From Microbulbifer sp. YPW1 (lineage in GTDB: Bacteria; Pseudomonadota; Gammaproteobacteria; Pseudomonadales; Cellvibrionaceae), in the NCBI RefSeq assembly GCF_013367775.1, contig NZ_CP055157.1, forward strand, positions 3,670,001 to 3,734,000: a DNA stretch of 64,000 nt. Reading direction: 5' to 3'. A program made the position numbers and the translations under genes. Shown here piece after piece: positions 17,471-27,088 of this stretch (positions are counted from its first letter, which is position 1; each line of letters starts with the position of its first letter). The notes under the pieces are model-generated. The model searched no databases. It was not told where the DNA came from and saw only the letters and a program-made list of their open reading frames with translations.

Positions 17471-18448
17471 ATGACGGCGACTGCAGCACTCACCATTGAT
17501 CGACTACGGGTCGTCTACGGCAGCCACCGCGCCCTGGACGACGTCACTTTGCAGGTAAATCCGGGTGAAATACTCGGTATCCTCGGGCCTAATGGTGCAG
17601 GAAAATCGACGTTGTTGCGCGCCATTACCGGCAAGTTGCGTCCCACCTCCGGGCAAATATTCATTGCAGGAAAAGCGCTTTTTCCGGGCAAGGCCTATCA
17701 GCATTCCATCGGCTTCACTCCCCAGTTCCTGGGTTTATACCGGCACCTGACGGGGCGCGAGAACCTGGAGTTTTTCGCGCGCTGCACCGGGGTCCGTCGC
17801 CACCAGATAGCCGCACGGATCAGTCAAGCCCTGGAAGAAATCGAGCTGGCAGACAAAGCCGATGTGCGGGTAGACCAATTGTCCGGTGGTATGCAACGGC
17901 GCTTGCACCTGGCAGCTACCCTGGTCTCGCAGCCTTCGCTTTTAGTGCTGGACGAACCCACTGCCGGGGTCGACCTGGGTGTGCGCATGTCAATCCACGA
18001 CCTGATTCGCCGCCGCGCCGAGCAGGGTGCGACCGTGGTCGTTGTTACCCATGAGCTAGACGAGGCTGAAGTGCTATCCCACCGCGTGGCTCTTCTTCAT
18101 CAAGGCCAGCTGAAAGCCCTGGCCGAGCCCCAGGCATTAGTACACGAAACCTTCGGTAACCGTCAGCTCTTCGTTGTGCGAACGGTGGACATGGCCCCTC
18201 CGGCACTCTGTGATCGGCTGCAGGAGATCGGTTTTTGTCGTGACAGTGATGAGAGCAGTGAATGGTGTCTGCAAAGTGACCTTCCGTTGGATAATTTGAT
18301 CGATCACCTCTACCGCGACCTTGTGGGAGCCCGTGATGCAATTGCCGAGGTCTCGGTACGCCGGCCCGGATTAAAAAACGTGATGCAGCACGTTACCGGT
18401 GCCCCCACCGATTCTGCGGCGGAGTCTGAGTGGGAATCGGAGTCATGA
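17471..18448 (+). CDS. ABC transporter ATP-binding protein in the carotenoid operon
   Basis: 325 residues. Walker A GPNGAGKST (39-47), signature LSGGM (137-141), Walker B LLVLDEP (157-163), followed by the switch His in VVVTHELDEAE. The layout matches the CcmA/DrrA class that pairs with ABC-2 permeases; a C-terminal domain of about 90 residues (220-310) resembles DrrA-type accessory tails. It starts 9 bp after crtE and its end overlaps the permease by an ATGA. Its position inside the crt genes implies export or membrane placement of a carotenoid or a related lipid, but the substrate is not shown by the sequence. Confidence 0.9.
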   Translation: MTATAALTIDRLRVVYGSHRALDDVTLQVNPGEILGILGPNGAGKSTLLRAITGKLRPTSGQIFIAGKALFPGKAYQHSIGFTPQFLGLYRHLTGRENLEFFARCTGVRRHQIAARISQALEEIELADKADVRVDQLSGGMQRRLHLAATLVSQPSLLVLDEPTAGVDLGVRMSIHDLIRRRAEQGATVVVVTHELDEAEVLSHRVALLHQGQLKALAEPQALVHETFGNRQLFVVRTVDMAPPALCDRLQEIGFCRDSDESSEWCLQSDLPLDNLIDHLYRDLVGARDAIAEVSVRRPGLKNVMQHVTGAPTDSAAESEWESES

Positions 18449-19653
18449 GGGCAATTTTCCGAGTGATGGCCTTAGGCTTGTGGCGTGACCGCGGTGCGTT
18501 ACTCTTGGCATTTGCTTTGCCGAGCCTGGTATTCGCCATTTTTGCCAGCATCTTCTCCGGCGCCGCGGAAGGGGACTTGCACTTGCGGGTAGGGCTGTTG
18601 TTGGAATCGGAAGATCCGGGAATGCAAGACTTCGCGCAGCACCTGATACAAAGCGAAGAGGTGGAGATTACGGCGCTTTCCGATTCGAACCGTGCTCAAT
18701 TACTCGAAGAGGTGCGACAAGGCAATTTCGACACCGCGGTGATCATCCACGGGCAAGCAGGCGATAACAGCGGTCCGCTGTTTACCATCGTCAGCGAGCC
18801 TACCCGTGAAATTGCTGCCCTGTCTTTACAAGGCTGGCTGCGGCAAAGCCTGGCCTCCCAACAACCACAGGTTCTTGCACAACGTCTTGCGCAAAGTACA
18901 GAAGCTTTAGTTGATGGCTTCACGCCCGCGCAACAGGCGCGCCTGGACGCCGCTTTAGGCGCGATGGCAGGAGAGCCGGACAGCGCAGCGGCGAAAGACG
19001 CACTTATCGAGTTTCAGCCCGTTTATGGCCAGGCGCCAGCGTCTATCTCTGGGCTAAGCGGCGTTGCTTACTATGCCGGTGCCACCACAATTCTGTTCTT
19101 GTTATTGTCCGCCGTGAATGCGGGCATGGTCAGTTTGGAGGAGCGCCAGAACGGTATCTCCGAACGCCTCCTGCTGAGTAAAGCGGCACACGCCCGGTTA
19201 CTGCTGGGGCGGTTTCTGTTTTTGTTAACCCTGGGATTTTTACAGGCTAGCGCTATTTTCCTGGTCGCAAGGTTCGGGTTTGGGCTGGAGATAGAGCGCG
19301 CTTTGGCGCAAGTTATCATCATGGCATTGGCCTGCGCCGCCGCGAGTGCCGGGCTGGCATTGTTACTCCTGTCGCTGTGTCGAACAACCCAACAGGCGAC
19401 AACCTTTTCTTCGTTTTTTGTGCTCATCATTTCCGCTGTCGGCGGCTCAATGGTGCCACGTTTTATGATGCCTGACTGGTTACAGACGGTAGGCGTGTTC
19501 ACGCCCAATGCCTGGGCGATCGAAGGTTTTTACGGGGCATTGATTCGCGGCGATAGCTGGGCGCAGCTAGCCCAGCCCGGCGGCATCTTGGCTGCTGTGG
19601 GTCTGGTGTGCCTGCTTTTTGCTGCCATACCCTTATTCAAGACACCGGCCTGA
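18445..19653 (+). CDS. ABC-2 type permease in the carotenoid operon
   Basis: 402 residues from the ATG at 18445, which overlaps the ATPase stop in ATGA; a GTG at 18430 is less likely. One membrane segment near the N terminus (about 15-37), a large extracytoplasmic domain (about 40-210), then five hydrophobic segments between about 210 and 395 with 'GVFTPNAWAIEGFYGALIRG' before the last, a standard ABC-2 (YhgE/DrrB-like) organisation. Works with the ATPase upstream. crtZ starts 15 bp downstream. Confidence 0.87.
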   Translation: MRAIFRVMALGLWRDRGALLLAFALPSLVFAIFASIFSGAAEGDLHLRVGLLLESEDPGMQDFAQHLIQSEEVEITALSDSNRAQLLEEVRQGNFDTAVIIHGQAGDNSGPLFTIVSEPTREIAALSLQGWLRQSLASQQPQVLAQRLAQSTEALVDGFTPAQQARLDAALGAMAGEPDSAAAKDALIEFQPVYGQAPASISGLSGVAYYAGATTILFLLLSAVNAGMVSLEERQNGISERLLLSKAAHARLLLGRFLFLLTLGFLQASAIFLVARFGFGLEIERALAQVIIMALACAAASAGLALLLLSLCRTTQQATTFSSFFVLIISAVGGSMVPRFMMPDWLQTVGVFTPNAWAIEGFYGALIRGDSWAQLAQPGGILAAVGLVCLLFAAIPLFKTPA

Positions 19654-19667
19654 GAGGGTTGTAACGC

Positions 19668-20177
19668 ATGATGGAATGGTTCTGGACACTCGTGCTTGTG
19701 GTAGTGGCTTTCCTGGGCATGGAAGTGTTCGCTTGGTACGCCCATAAGTACATCATGCACGGGTGGGGCTGGGGCTGGCATAAGTCCCATCACAAAACCC
19801 ATCATGAAAACACTGACGGCGTGTTCGAGAAAAACGACCTGTATGTTGTTGTGTTTTCGCTGGTGGTGATCGGCATGTTCGCTGTGGGTGACCTTTACTG
19901 GAAGCCGCTCATGGCAATCGCATCAGGCATTACGCTTTACGGCGTCGTGTATTCACTGTTTCACGACGGTATGGTGCACCGACGCTGGCCGATGCGCTGG
20001 CAGCCAAAGAGCGGCTACCTGAAGCGTCTTGTCCAGGCGCACCGTATACATCATGCCGTGCGTACTCGTGAGGGGGCGGTGTCCTTCGGCTTTCTTTACG
20101 CGCCCGATGTCCGGAAACTCAAGAAACGCTTAAAGCAGCAACAGGCTGAATCTCCAATGGGAGTGCGATATGACTGA
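19668..20177 (+). CDS. crtZ: Beta-carotene hydroxylase
   Basis: 169 residues; di-iron membrane hydroxylase of the fatty-acid-hydroxylase superfamily that adds 3- and 3'-hydroxyls to beta-carotene, giving zeaxanthin. Histidine clusters are complete: HKYIMHG (26-31), [10 protein letters not shown] (38-46), [10 protein letters not shown] (99-106) and HRIHH (125-129). Four hydrophobic segments. GAGAGGG ribosome site. The stop overlaps the fni start by 8 bp. Confidence 0.92.
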   Translation: MMEWFWTLVLVVVAFLGMEVFAWYAHKYIMHGWGWGWHKSHHKTHHENTDGVFEKNDLYVVVFSLVVIGMFAVGDLYWKPLMAIASGITLYGVVYSLFHDGMVHRRWPMRWQPKSGYLKRLVQAHRIHHAVRTREGAVSFGFLYAPDVRKLKKRLKQQQAESPMGVRYD

Positions 20178-21228
20178 TAACGGTTTGTTGAAACGCAAGA
20201 ATGATCATCTCGACATCGTGCTGGACGCGCGTCGGGCCAAGACTTCGGCCCTTACGGGATTCGCCGACTATCGCTTCGCCCATTGCGCCTTGCCACAGTT
20301 GCACCTGGACGATATCGATCTCAGCACACGATTTTTCCATAAACGACTTAACGCACCGCTGTTGATCAGTTCCATGACCGGCGGTGCCGAGCGGGCCAAA
20401 GCGATCAATCATCACCTGGCAGAAGCCGCCCAACACCTGGGTATCGCCCTGGCCATCGGTTCCCAGCGAGTTGCCCTGCAGTCTGGCAGCGATCATGGCC
20501 TGACGAAGCAGTTGCGACGCATCGCCCCGGATATCCCCTTGCTTGGGAATATCGGCGCAGGTCAGCTGCGGGAACCCCAGGGGATCGAGTGGGCGCTCCG
20601 GGCGGTAGAGATGATCGAGGCGGATGCATTGATCGTTCATCTCAACCCCCTGCAGGAGGCGGTTCAAGAGGGTGGCGACCGGGACTGGCGTGGCGTGCTT
20701 CAGGCGATCGGTACGCTGGTCACGTCGCTCGAGGTGCCGGTGGTGGTTAAGGAAGTGGGTGCGGGCATCTCCCCCGATGTGGCCCGGGCGCTGGTGGAAG
20801 AGGGGGTAGCGATGATCGACGTTGCCGGTGCCGGCGGTACCAGCTGGGCAGCGGTGGAGGCGGAGCGCGCAGCAGAGACTCAGCGCCGGGTCGCCATGGC
20901 CTTCGCCGGCTGGGGCATCCCCACCGCTCAGGCAATTCGGGCGGTACGCAAGACCCTGCCGGATACGCCGCTGATTGCTTCCGGCGGTATTCGCGATGGG
21001 GTGGACGCCGCCAAGGCAATACGCCTGGGCGCGAACCTGGTGGGGCAGGCCGCGGCAGTGCTGGAGAGTGCCACCGAATCCAGTCAGGCGGTGGTCGAGC
21101 ACTTCGAGGTGGTCATCCAGCAGCTGCGTATCGCCTGTTTCTGTACCGGCAGCGCGGATCTGCATGCCTTGCGTGCGGCGGTGCTGTTGGATGATCGCGG
21201 CGTCCCTGTGGAAGAGGCCCATGACTAG
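20170..21228 (+). CDS. fni: Type 2 isopentenyl-diphosphate delta-isomerase (FMN)
   Basis: 352 residues. Interconverts IPP and DMAPP using reduced FMN, feeding crtE. Family motifs: '[10 protein letters not shown]' at the N terminus, 'LLISSMTGG' , 'GSQRVAL', 'GNIGAGQL', '[17 protein letters not shown]' (substrate and Mg site), '[11 protein letters not shown]' and '[14 protein letters not shown]' (FMN phosphate site). Usual length is about 340-350. A type 2 isomerase inside a crt operon is typical of marine bacteria and several Pantoea clusters. Overlaps crtZ, and crtY starts 27 bp later. Confidence 0.92.
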   Translation: MTDNGLLKRKNDHLDIVLDARRAKTSALTGFADYRFAHCALPQLHLDDIDLSTRFFHKRLNAPLLISSMTGGAERAKAINHHLAEAAQHLGIALAIGSQRVALQSGSDHGLTKQLRRIAPDIPLLGNIGAGQLREPQGIEWALRAVEMIEADALIVHLNPLQEAVQEGGDRDWRGVLQAIGTLVTSLEVPVVVKEVGAGISPDVARALVEEGVAMIDVAGAGGTSWAAVEAERAAETQRRVAMAFAGWGIPTAQAIRAVRKTLPDTPLIASGGIRDGVDAAKAIRLGANLVGQAAAVLESATESSQAVVEHFEVVIQQLRIACFCTGSADLHALRAAVLLDDRGVPVEEAHD

Positions 21229-21255
21229 GCATATCGCCGTCAAAGGGTGTTTCGC

Positions 21256-22446
21256 ATGAACGCGCCGGACTATGACCTGATACTGGTGGGGGGCGGCCTG
21301 GCCAACGGCCTGATCGCCCTGCGCCTGATTCAGGCGCAGCCGGGGTTGCGTCTGCTGATGTTGGAAAGTGAAAGTCGCCCCGGTGGCCAGCACACCTGGT
21401 CGTTTCACGATGGTGATCTCACTGCAGCCCAACATGCCTGGCTGGCGCCCCTGGTGGGCCGCCGCTGGAAGCGGCACCGGGTGATTTTCCCGCACCGTGA
21501 GCGCCTGTTGAACGGAGGCTATGCCAGCATTTTTTCCCGAGATTTCGCCCGCGTTCTTGAAGAAGCCCTGGGCGACAGGCTGTGGACCGACACGCGTGTG
21601 ACCCGCCTTTCCCCGGACTGTGTGGAACTCGAAGATGGCCGGGTGCTGCACGCGAACGCGGTGATCGACGGCCGGGGCCCCGCCGACAGTGCTCATCTGA
21701 CCCTGGGCTATCAGGCATTTCTCGGTAGGGAAGTGCGCCTCGACAAGCCCCACGGCCTGGAAGAGCCGATCCTTATGGACGCCAGTGTGCCTCAGCAAGA
21801 CGGCTACCGCTTTGTCTATGTGCTGCCGTTCAGCCACGATACCTTGCTGATCGAAGATACTCACTATGTGGACCGCCCGGAGGTGGACGCGTCCCGATTG
21901 CGTGCGCATATCGACGCCTATGCGCGGGATCGGGACTGGCGGATCGTCGATACCCTGCGGGAGGAGAGCGGCGTGCTGCCGATTATCCTGGCGGGCGATT
22001 TCGATGCTTTCTGGGAGGACGCCCAAGGCCAACCGCGAAGTGGCCTGCGCGCCGGTCTGTTCCACCCCACCACCGGTTACTCAGTACCCCAGGCCATGGG
22101 GCTGGCGGAGTGCATCGCTGAGCTTGGAAATCTCGATGCGGCGTCGCTGTTCCAGGCCATCCATGCCTTCGCCGCCCGTGAATGGCGGCGCCAGGGCTAC
22201 TTTCGCCTGCTCAATCGCATGCTGTTTCTGGCTGGCCGTCCGGAGCAACGGTGGCAGGTCATGCAGCGCTTTTACGGCTTGTCGGAACCGCTGATCGAGC
22301 GCTTCTACGCCGGACACCTGACCCGGGCCGACAAGGCGCGCATATTGATAGGCAAACCGCCGGTGCCCCTTGGCGAAGCGCTCAAGGCGGTGTGGCTGAA
22401 TTCACCGCAAAAGATCGCATCCACTTCCTTTGGAATACGCACATGA
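21256..22446 (+). CDS. crtY: Lycopene beta-cyclase
   Basis: 396 residues from the ATG at 21256, which has AAAGGG eight bases upstream; a GTG at 21247 is in frame but lacks a site. Converts lycopene to beta-carotene. N-terminal dinucleotide motif 'DLILVGGGLANGLIALRL', then 'ESRPGGQHTWSFHD', and the active-site-region 'HPTTGYSVPQAMGLAE' characteristic of CrtY-type cyclases. Ends in ATGA overlap with crtI. A long open frame on the opposite strand across fni and crtY is only a GC-rich shadow. Confidence 0.92.
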   Translation: MNAPDYDLILVGGGLANGLIALRLIQAQPGLRLLMLESESRPGGQHTWSFHDGDLTAAQHAWLAPLVGRRWKRHRVIFPHRERLLNGGYASIFSRDFARVLEEALGDRLWTDTRVTRLSPDCVELEDGRVLHANAVIDGRGPADSAHLTLGYQAFLGREVRLDKPHGLEEPILMDASVPQQDGYRFVYVLPFSHDTLLIEDTHYVDRPEVDASRLRAHIDAYARDRDWRIVDTLREESGVLPIILAGDFDAFWEDAQGQPRSGLRAGLFHPTTGYSVPQAMGLAECIAELGNLDAASLFQAIHAFAAREWRRQGYFRLLNRMLFLAGRPEQRWQVMQRFYGLSEPLIERFYAGHLTRADKARILIGKPPVPLGEALKAVWLNSPQKIASTSFGIRT

Positions 22447-23960
22447 CACGACCCCGACCCGGACCCGGATCTCAACCCCAGCGTGCCCTGGTGATCGGCG
22501 CCGGCTTCGGCGGCCTGGCCCTGGCGATCCGCCTGCAGGCGGGGGGCTACCAGACCACTCTGCTAGAAAAGCGCGACAAGCCCGGTGGCCGCGCCTATGT
22601 CTATGAGGACAAGGGGTTTACCTTTGATGCCGGTCCGACGGTGATTACCGACCCCTCCGCGCTGGAAGAGCTTTTTAGACTGGCGGGCAAGGAAATGGCG
22701 GATTATGTCGAGCTGCTACCGGTCACGCCTTTCTACCGGCTCTGCTGGGAAGATGCCCCGGCCTTTGACTACGTCAACGATCAGGCCATCCTGGATCGAC
22801 AGATCGCCGAGCGCAATCCACGAGACGTGGAGGGTTATCGACGGTTCCTGAACTACTCCAGGGCGGTGTTCGAGGAGGGCTATCGCAAGCTCGGTGCCGT
22901 GCCGTTTCTCTCGTTTCGCGACATGCTCGCCGCCGGGCCGCAACTGGCACGGCTTCAGGCCTGGAGCAGCGTCTATTCCATGGTGTCGAAATTCATTGAA
23001 GACCCGCACCTGCGCCAGGCTTTTTCCTTTCATTCCCTGCTGGTTGGGGGCAACCCTTTCGCCACCTCCTCGATCTACACGCTGATCCACGCGCTGGAGC
23101 GGGAGTGGGGCGTATGGTTTCCACGGGGCGGCACTGGCGCTCTGGTGCGGGGCCTGGTCCAGTTGTTCGAGGACCTCGGCGGCACCCTCGAACTGAACGC
23201 GGAAGTGGAACGCATCGAGACCGCGGGGGATCGGGTGAAAGGCGTCACCCTGACGGATGGCCGGCATGTCGCGACGGATGCACTGGCCTCCAACGCGGAC
23301 GTGATGCATACCTACAGCAAGCTGTTGAGCGGGCACTCCCGCGGTGCCCGCAAAAGCCGGGCCCTGGGCCGCAAGCGCTACAGCATGTCGCTGTTCGTGA
23401 TCTATTTCGGTCTGGACAGGCCACCGCAAGGCCTGGAGCACCATACGGTGTGCTTCGGCCCGCGCTACCGGGAATTGATCGATGAGATCTTCAACGCGGA
23501 CACCCTGGCGGAGGACTTCTCCCTCTATCTGCATTCTCCCTGCGTCACCGATCCGAGCCTGGCTCCGGAAGGCTGTAGCGCGCACTATGTCCTGGCGCCG
23601 GTGCCGCACCTGGGTAAGGCGAACATCGACTGGGAAACCCAGGGGCCGATATACCGCGACCGCATCCTCGATTATCTCGAGCGTCATTACATTCCCGGGC
23701 TACGCGAGCACCTGGTGACCTGCCGGCACTTCACTCCCGTGGATTTTCGCGAGGAGCTTAACGCCCACCTGGGCTCCGCTTTCTCCCTTGAGCCGACGCT
23801 CACCCAGAGCGCCTGGTTCCGGCCCCACAACCGGGATGCCAGGATCGACAATTTCTACCTGGTGGGTGCCGGCACCCATCCCGGCGCCGGGGTGCCCGGA
23901 GTGATCGGTTCCGCCAAGGCCACCGCGGGCCTGATGCTGGAGGGACTCGATGAGGGATAA
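22443..23960 (+). CDS. crtI: Phytoene desaturase
   Basis: 505 residues from the ATG at 22443 that overlaps the crtY stop; an upstream in-frame extension to 22182 lies wholly within crtY and is not used. Four-step desaturation of phytoene to lycopene. FAD-binding 'ALVIGAGFGGLALAIRLQ' at the N terminus, 'RDKPGGRAYVYEDKGFTFDAGPTVI' typical of CrtI, and the C-terminal bacterial phytoene dehydrogenase signature 'NFYLVGAGTHPGAGVPGVIGSAK'. Usual length (about 490-510). Overlaps crtB by 11 bp. Confidence 0.95.
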   Translation: MTRPRPGPGSQPQRALVIGAGFGGLALAIRLQAGGYQTTLLEKRDKPGGRAYVYEDKGFTFDAGPTVITDPSALEELFRLAGKEMADYVELLPVTPFYRLCWEDAPAFDYVNDQAILDRQIAERNPRDVEGYRRFLNYSRAVFEEGYRKLGAVPFLSFRDMLAAGPQLARLQAWSSVYSMVSKFIEDPHLRQAFSFHSLLVGGNPFATSSIYTLIHALEREWGVWFPRGGTGALVRGLVQLFEDLGGTLELNAEVERIETAGDRVKGVTLTDGRHVATDALASNADVMHTYSKLLSGHSRGARKSRALGRKRYSMSLFVIYFGLDRPPQGLEHHTVCFGPRYRELIDEIFNADTLAEDFSLYLHSPCVTDPSLAPEGCSAHYVLAPVPHLGKANIDWETQGPIYRDRILDYLERHYIPGLREHLVTCRHFTPVDFREELNAHLGSAFSLEPTLTQSAWFRPHNRDARIDNFYLVGAGTHPGAGVPGVIGSAKATAGLMLEGLDEG

Positions 23961-24894
23961 GCTGGGACAGCACGCTGCGCAGACGATCGCCGCGGGCTCC
24001 AAGAGTTTCGCCACCGCCGCCAAGCTGTTCGATCCGGCCACTCGCCGCAGCGCCATGATGCTGTACGCCTGGTGCCGCCACTGCGACGATGTGATCGACG
24101 ACCAGCAGCTGGGCTTTCCCGCGCAGGAAACTTATGAAGCTCACGAAACTGGGAGCGAAAGCAGCGAGGCGCGCCTCAACGAGCTGCGAAAATTAACGCG
24201 GCGCGCTTATGCGGGGGAGCCCATGCAAAGTCCGGCCTTCGCCGCCTTTCAGGAGGTCGCGCTGCGCCACGGAATTCCCGAGCGCTATCCCCAGGCCCAC
24301 CTGAACGGCTTCGCCATGGACGTCGCACAGCGGCGCTATGTCACCATCGACGATACCGTGGACTACTGCTATCACGTGGCCGGCGTGGTGGGCGTCATGA
24401 TGGCCTGGATCATGGGTGCGAGGGATGAGGCGACCCTGGATCGCGCCTGCGACCTGGGGCTGGCCTTCCAGCTGACCAATATCGCCCGCGACATCATCGA
24501 GGATGCACAGATAGGTCGCTGCTATTTGCCGGAGCAGTGGCTGGAGGAAGCCGACATTCCTCGCCAGGAGATCACCGCACCACAGCATCGTGAGGCCCTC
24601 GCCGGTCTGGCCCGACGACTGATCGACCTGGCGGAACCCTACTATGACTCCGCACACGGTGGATTGTCGGCCTTGCCGCCTCGCTGCGCCTGGGCCATCG
24701 CGACCGCCCGCGGTGTCTATCGGGAAATCGGGATCAAGGTAAAAGCGCACGGTGCCCGGGCCTGGGACTCGCGCATCTCGACCACCAAGGTGGATAAGGC
24801 GCGCTTGCTAGGGCAGGGACTCTCTCAGGCGGTGGCATCCCGCTGGTACCGGCCGGCACCAAGATCTGGCAGCCTGTGGCAGCGTCCAGCTTAG
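23950..24894 (+). CDS. crtB: Phytoene synthase
   Basis: 314 residues. Condenses two GGPP to phytoene. Aspartate motif 1 'HCDDVIDDQQ' and motif 2 'NIARDIIEDAQIGRCYLP' are intact, with 'YCYHVAGVVGVMM' between them, the standard squalene/phytoene synthase signature. Last gene of the operon; no intrinsic terminator is obvious in the 150 bp that follow. No crtW (ketolase) or crtX (glucosyltransferase) is present here, so the endpoint from visible genes is zeaxanthin. Confidence 0.93.
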   Translation: MRDKLGQHAAQTIAAGSKSFATAAKLFDPATRRSAMMLYAWCRHCDDVIDDQQLGFPAQETYEAHETGSESSEARLNELRKLTRRAYAGEPMQSPAFAAFQEVALRHGIPERYPQAHLNGFAMDVAQRRYVTIDDTVDYCYHVAGVVGVMMAWIMGARDEATLDRACDLGLAFQLTNIARDIIEDAQIGRCYLPEQWLEEADIPRQEITAPQHREALAGLARRLIDLAEPYYDSAHGGLSALPPRCAWAIATARGVYREIGIKVKAHGARAWDSRISTTKVDKARLLGQGLSQAVASRWYRPAPRSGSLWQRPA

Positions 24895-25044
24895 CGCCTC
24901 CTTCACGGGACGTCCGTGCTTTTCCCGAGTATGAACGTGTCCTCTGCATGAGATTCAATGGATGGCAATTGTGGCCTTCAATACAGCTACTCGCTGAGCT
25001 TAGCGGTCGACCGATTCAAGTACGACAGGCAGCACCTGCATCCG

Positions 25045-25590
25045 TCACTTACCCTGCCATTTCGGTGCGCGTTTCTCAGCGAAGGCGAGGGCGCCTTCTT
25101 TGGAGTCTTCTGTCCGCATAAGGAAATCGAAAGACTCTTTTTCGAGCCTGACGGCGGAGGACAACGGCATGTCCAGTCACTGCATTACCGTGGTCTTCAT
25201 CTTCTGTACGGCCAGCGGCGCACTTTTGATGATCTCGCCGGCGATCTGCTTACATGTTTCAATCAGCTTGTCTTCTGCAACCACGTGGTTGACCAGGCCC
25301 AGGCGATAGGCGTCCGGTGAATCGATACGGCCGCCTGTGTACAGCATCTCCAGTGCTGGCCCCAGCGGGATCAGGCGCGGCAGGCGCTGTGTTCCGTAGC
25401 CGCCTGGAATCCAGCCAAGACGCACTTCCCCCGATCCAAAATGTGCATCTTCCGCGCACACGCGAATATCGCAGGCCAATGCCTGCTCAAGACCGCCGCC
25501 ATTGCAGTGCCCATGGATGGCGGCAATCACCGGCTTGGTCAATGTCAGCATGCGTGGGTAGAGGCGGTAAGGGGCCCCCGGCGCTGAGAC
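25045..25590 (-). pseudogene. Enoyl-CoA hydratase/isomerase (crotonase) pseudogene
   Basis: Minus-strand reading from about 25578 gives 'LTKPVIAAIHGHCNGGGLEQALACD' in two blocks (oxyanion-hole region) and 'GSGEVRLGWIPGGYGTQRL', clear crotonase motifs. The first ~85 residues of a normal ~260-residue enzyme are missing; homology starts abruptly near 'YPRMLTL'. After 'KMKTTVMQ' an in-frame TGA (25174-25176) interrupts, but the same frame continues with 'LDMPLSSAVRLEKESFDFL' to a crotonase-like end 'FAEKRAPKWQGK' and a stop at 25045. So it is truncated at 5' and carries a nonsense mutation. Confidence 0.85.
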
Positions 25591-25628
25591 TGGCCAGAGT
25601 TGTGGCCGCCCCAAGTCTAGGTCAGTTC
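25567..25628 (-). repeat. ~60-bp repeat shared with the MCE gene start
   Basis: The plus-strand run GAGACTGGCCAGAGTTGTGG...CCAAGTCTAG aligns almost without gaps to 44736-44777, including an AAGGGGCCCC block before it. Here it abuts the broken 5' end of the crotonase pseudogene; at 44.7 kb it lies just upstream of the MCE gene. Identity by hand is roughly three quarters. Confidence 0.55.
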
Positions 25629-25705
25629 AACTACGCTTGAATCATCAGCACTATTGGACTCGGCGGGTAAGAACATCAGTCGCCGGAACCGTTGAGAGGG
25701 ACATC

Positions 25706-27034
25706 ATGCTTGGAAAAAACATTGTCACTTCTGTCTTCATTTTGGCCGCGTCGGTCGTATGGGCGCAGGAAAAGGCACAAGAGAAGACACTGCAACACAC
25801 TCCACTTGACGCGTTTGTGGATGGCTTTCCACTAGAGCTTGAAAAGCAGACGCGCAATGCCAATTACAACGAGCTGTTCAAGGGCGGGGATATTTCTGCG
25901 TATTTCAATATGCGGGCATCGGAGTTTCTGCCGACAGCCATTCTCCCGCCGCACCAGGACGTGATGCCGCTGGGCAGCAAGCCGATGCCGGAAGTCGGCA
26001 AAGTGAAAGTCGAATTGGTGTCCGAAAGTAAGCTCAAGGGGCCGCTTACCCTCGATGAATTCCTTGCGCAGTCCGATGGTGCCCAGGCGTATCTGGTGGT
26101 ACACAAAGGCAATATCGTGTACGAGAAGTATCCGCGCATGCGCCCCGAGGATCACCATGTCTGGATGTCTTCGTCAAAGCCCACCGCCAGCCTGGTCATC
26201 GATCAGCTGATCAGTGAGGGGAAGATCGACGAGAATGCGCCGATCACCAAATACCTGACGGACTTCAAGGGCACCGACTGGGACGGCATCACCACCCGTG
26301 ATGTGATGGATATGGCCACCGGCATGGACCTGGAGGATACGTCCGAATCCCGCTTCGATCCGGACAACATTGCCCGCCGCGTGTATGAAGCCGAGTTTGG
26401 CTTTCCGAATAAAACCCGGGGCGTGGAAAAGCTGCGTGACGTATTGAAGAGCACACCCAAGAAAGACGAGCCCGGTTTGGCATTCGAGTATGCCTCGGGG
26501 CTGACGCAAATGCTGGTGCTCCTGGCCGAGGAGGTGGAAAACGACCGCTGGCATCAGATATTCGACCGCCGCGTATGGTCGAAGGTGGGTGCCGAGGGGC
26601 CTTTGCAACTGCACATGACACCGGACGGGATAGTTGCGGCGCATGGGTTGATATCGAGTAATCTGCGGGACTTCGCCCGCTTCGGCATGCTCTACACCCC
26701 GAGCTGGAAAAAGATCGCCGTCGAGCAGGTGGTGACGGATGAAATCCTCGAGCGCATTCGCAAAGGGGTCCGGTCGCATGAGTTCGTCATGGCCGGGTTC
26801 GACGGCGCTGTGTTCGTTGACTATCTGGGTTCAAAGGACTTTATTGCCAACAGCCGCCAGTGGGATGTGATCTGGCCCGATGGCGATATGTGGAAAGGTG
26901 GCCTGATGACTCAGGGCCTCTACGTATCGCCCTCCCGGGATCTCGTGATTGTCTATTTCAATGTCAACAACGATGACCACTCGGGGCATCGCTTTGCGCG
27001 GCCGATTGCGACTTCAGGGTTTTTCGATAAGTAA
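25706..27034 (+). CDS. Exported serine hydrolase, beta-lactamase (class C-like) fold
   Basis: 442 residues from the ATG at 25706 (GAGAGGG six bases before); upstream in-frame codons would mask the signal peptide ending VVWAQ. A beta-lactamase-related penicillin-binding-like hydrolase: SxxK motif S155-S-S-K158 within 'VWMSSSKPTASLVID', a 'YASG' in the position of YxN, and 'GGLMTQGLYVSPSRDLVIVYF' near the end like other esterase/D-aminopeptidase members. Acts outside the cytoplasm. It is convergent with an exported D-aminoacylase-like gene, suggesting D-amino-acid or peptide turnover; this is inference. Confidence 0.8.
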   Translation: MLGKNIVTSVFILAASVVWAQEKAQEKTLQHTPLDAFVDGFPLELEKQTRNANYNELFKGGDISAYFNMRASEFLPTAILPPHQDVMPLGSKPMPEVGKVKVELVSESKLKGPLTLDEFLAQSDGAQAYLVVHKGNIVYEKYPRMRPEDHHVWMSSSKPTASLVIDQLISEGKIDENAPITKYLTDFKGTDWDGITTRDVMDMATGMDLEDTSESRFDPDNIARRVYEAEFGFPNKTRGVEKLRDVLKSTPKKDEPGLAFEYASGLTQMLVLLAEEVENDRWHQIFDRRVWSKVGAEGPLQLHMTPDGIVAAHGLISSNLRDFARFGMLYTPSWKKIAVEQVVTDEILERIRKGVRSHEFVMAGFDGAVFVDYLGSKDFIANSRQWDVIWPDGDMWKGGLMTQGLYVSPSRDLVIVYFNVNNDDHSGHRFARPIATSGFFDK

Positions 27035-27088
27035 ACCTCTTTCCAAAACGGAGTTGAACCCCTTGTGGCGCAGGCAAAAGTCGTAACG

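Noticed and set aside
20119..22065. 648-codon open frame on the minus strand over fni and crtY
   Set aside because: It lies opposite two genes with complete family motifs, has no recognisable domain, and is His/Gln/Arg-rich as expected from reading GC-rich codons backwards.
22716..23687. 323-codon minus-strand frame over crtI
   Set aside because: Shadow of crtI in GC-rich DNA; composition and lack of motifs do not support a gene.
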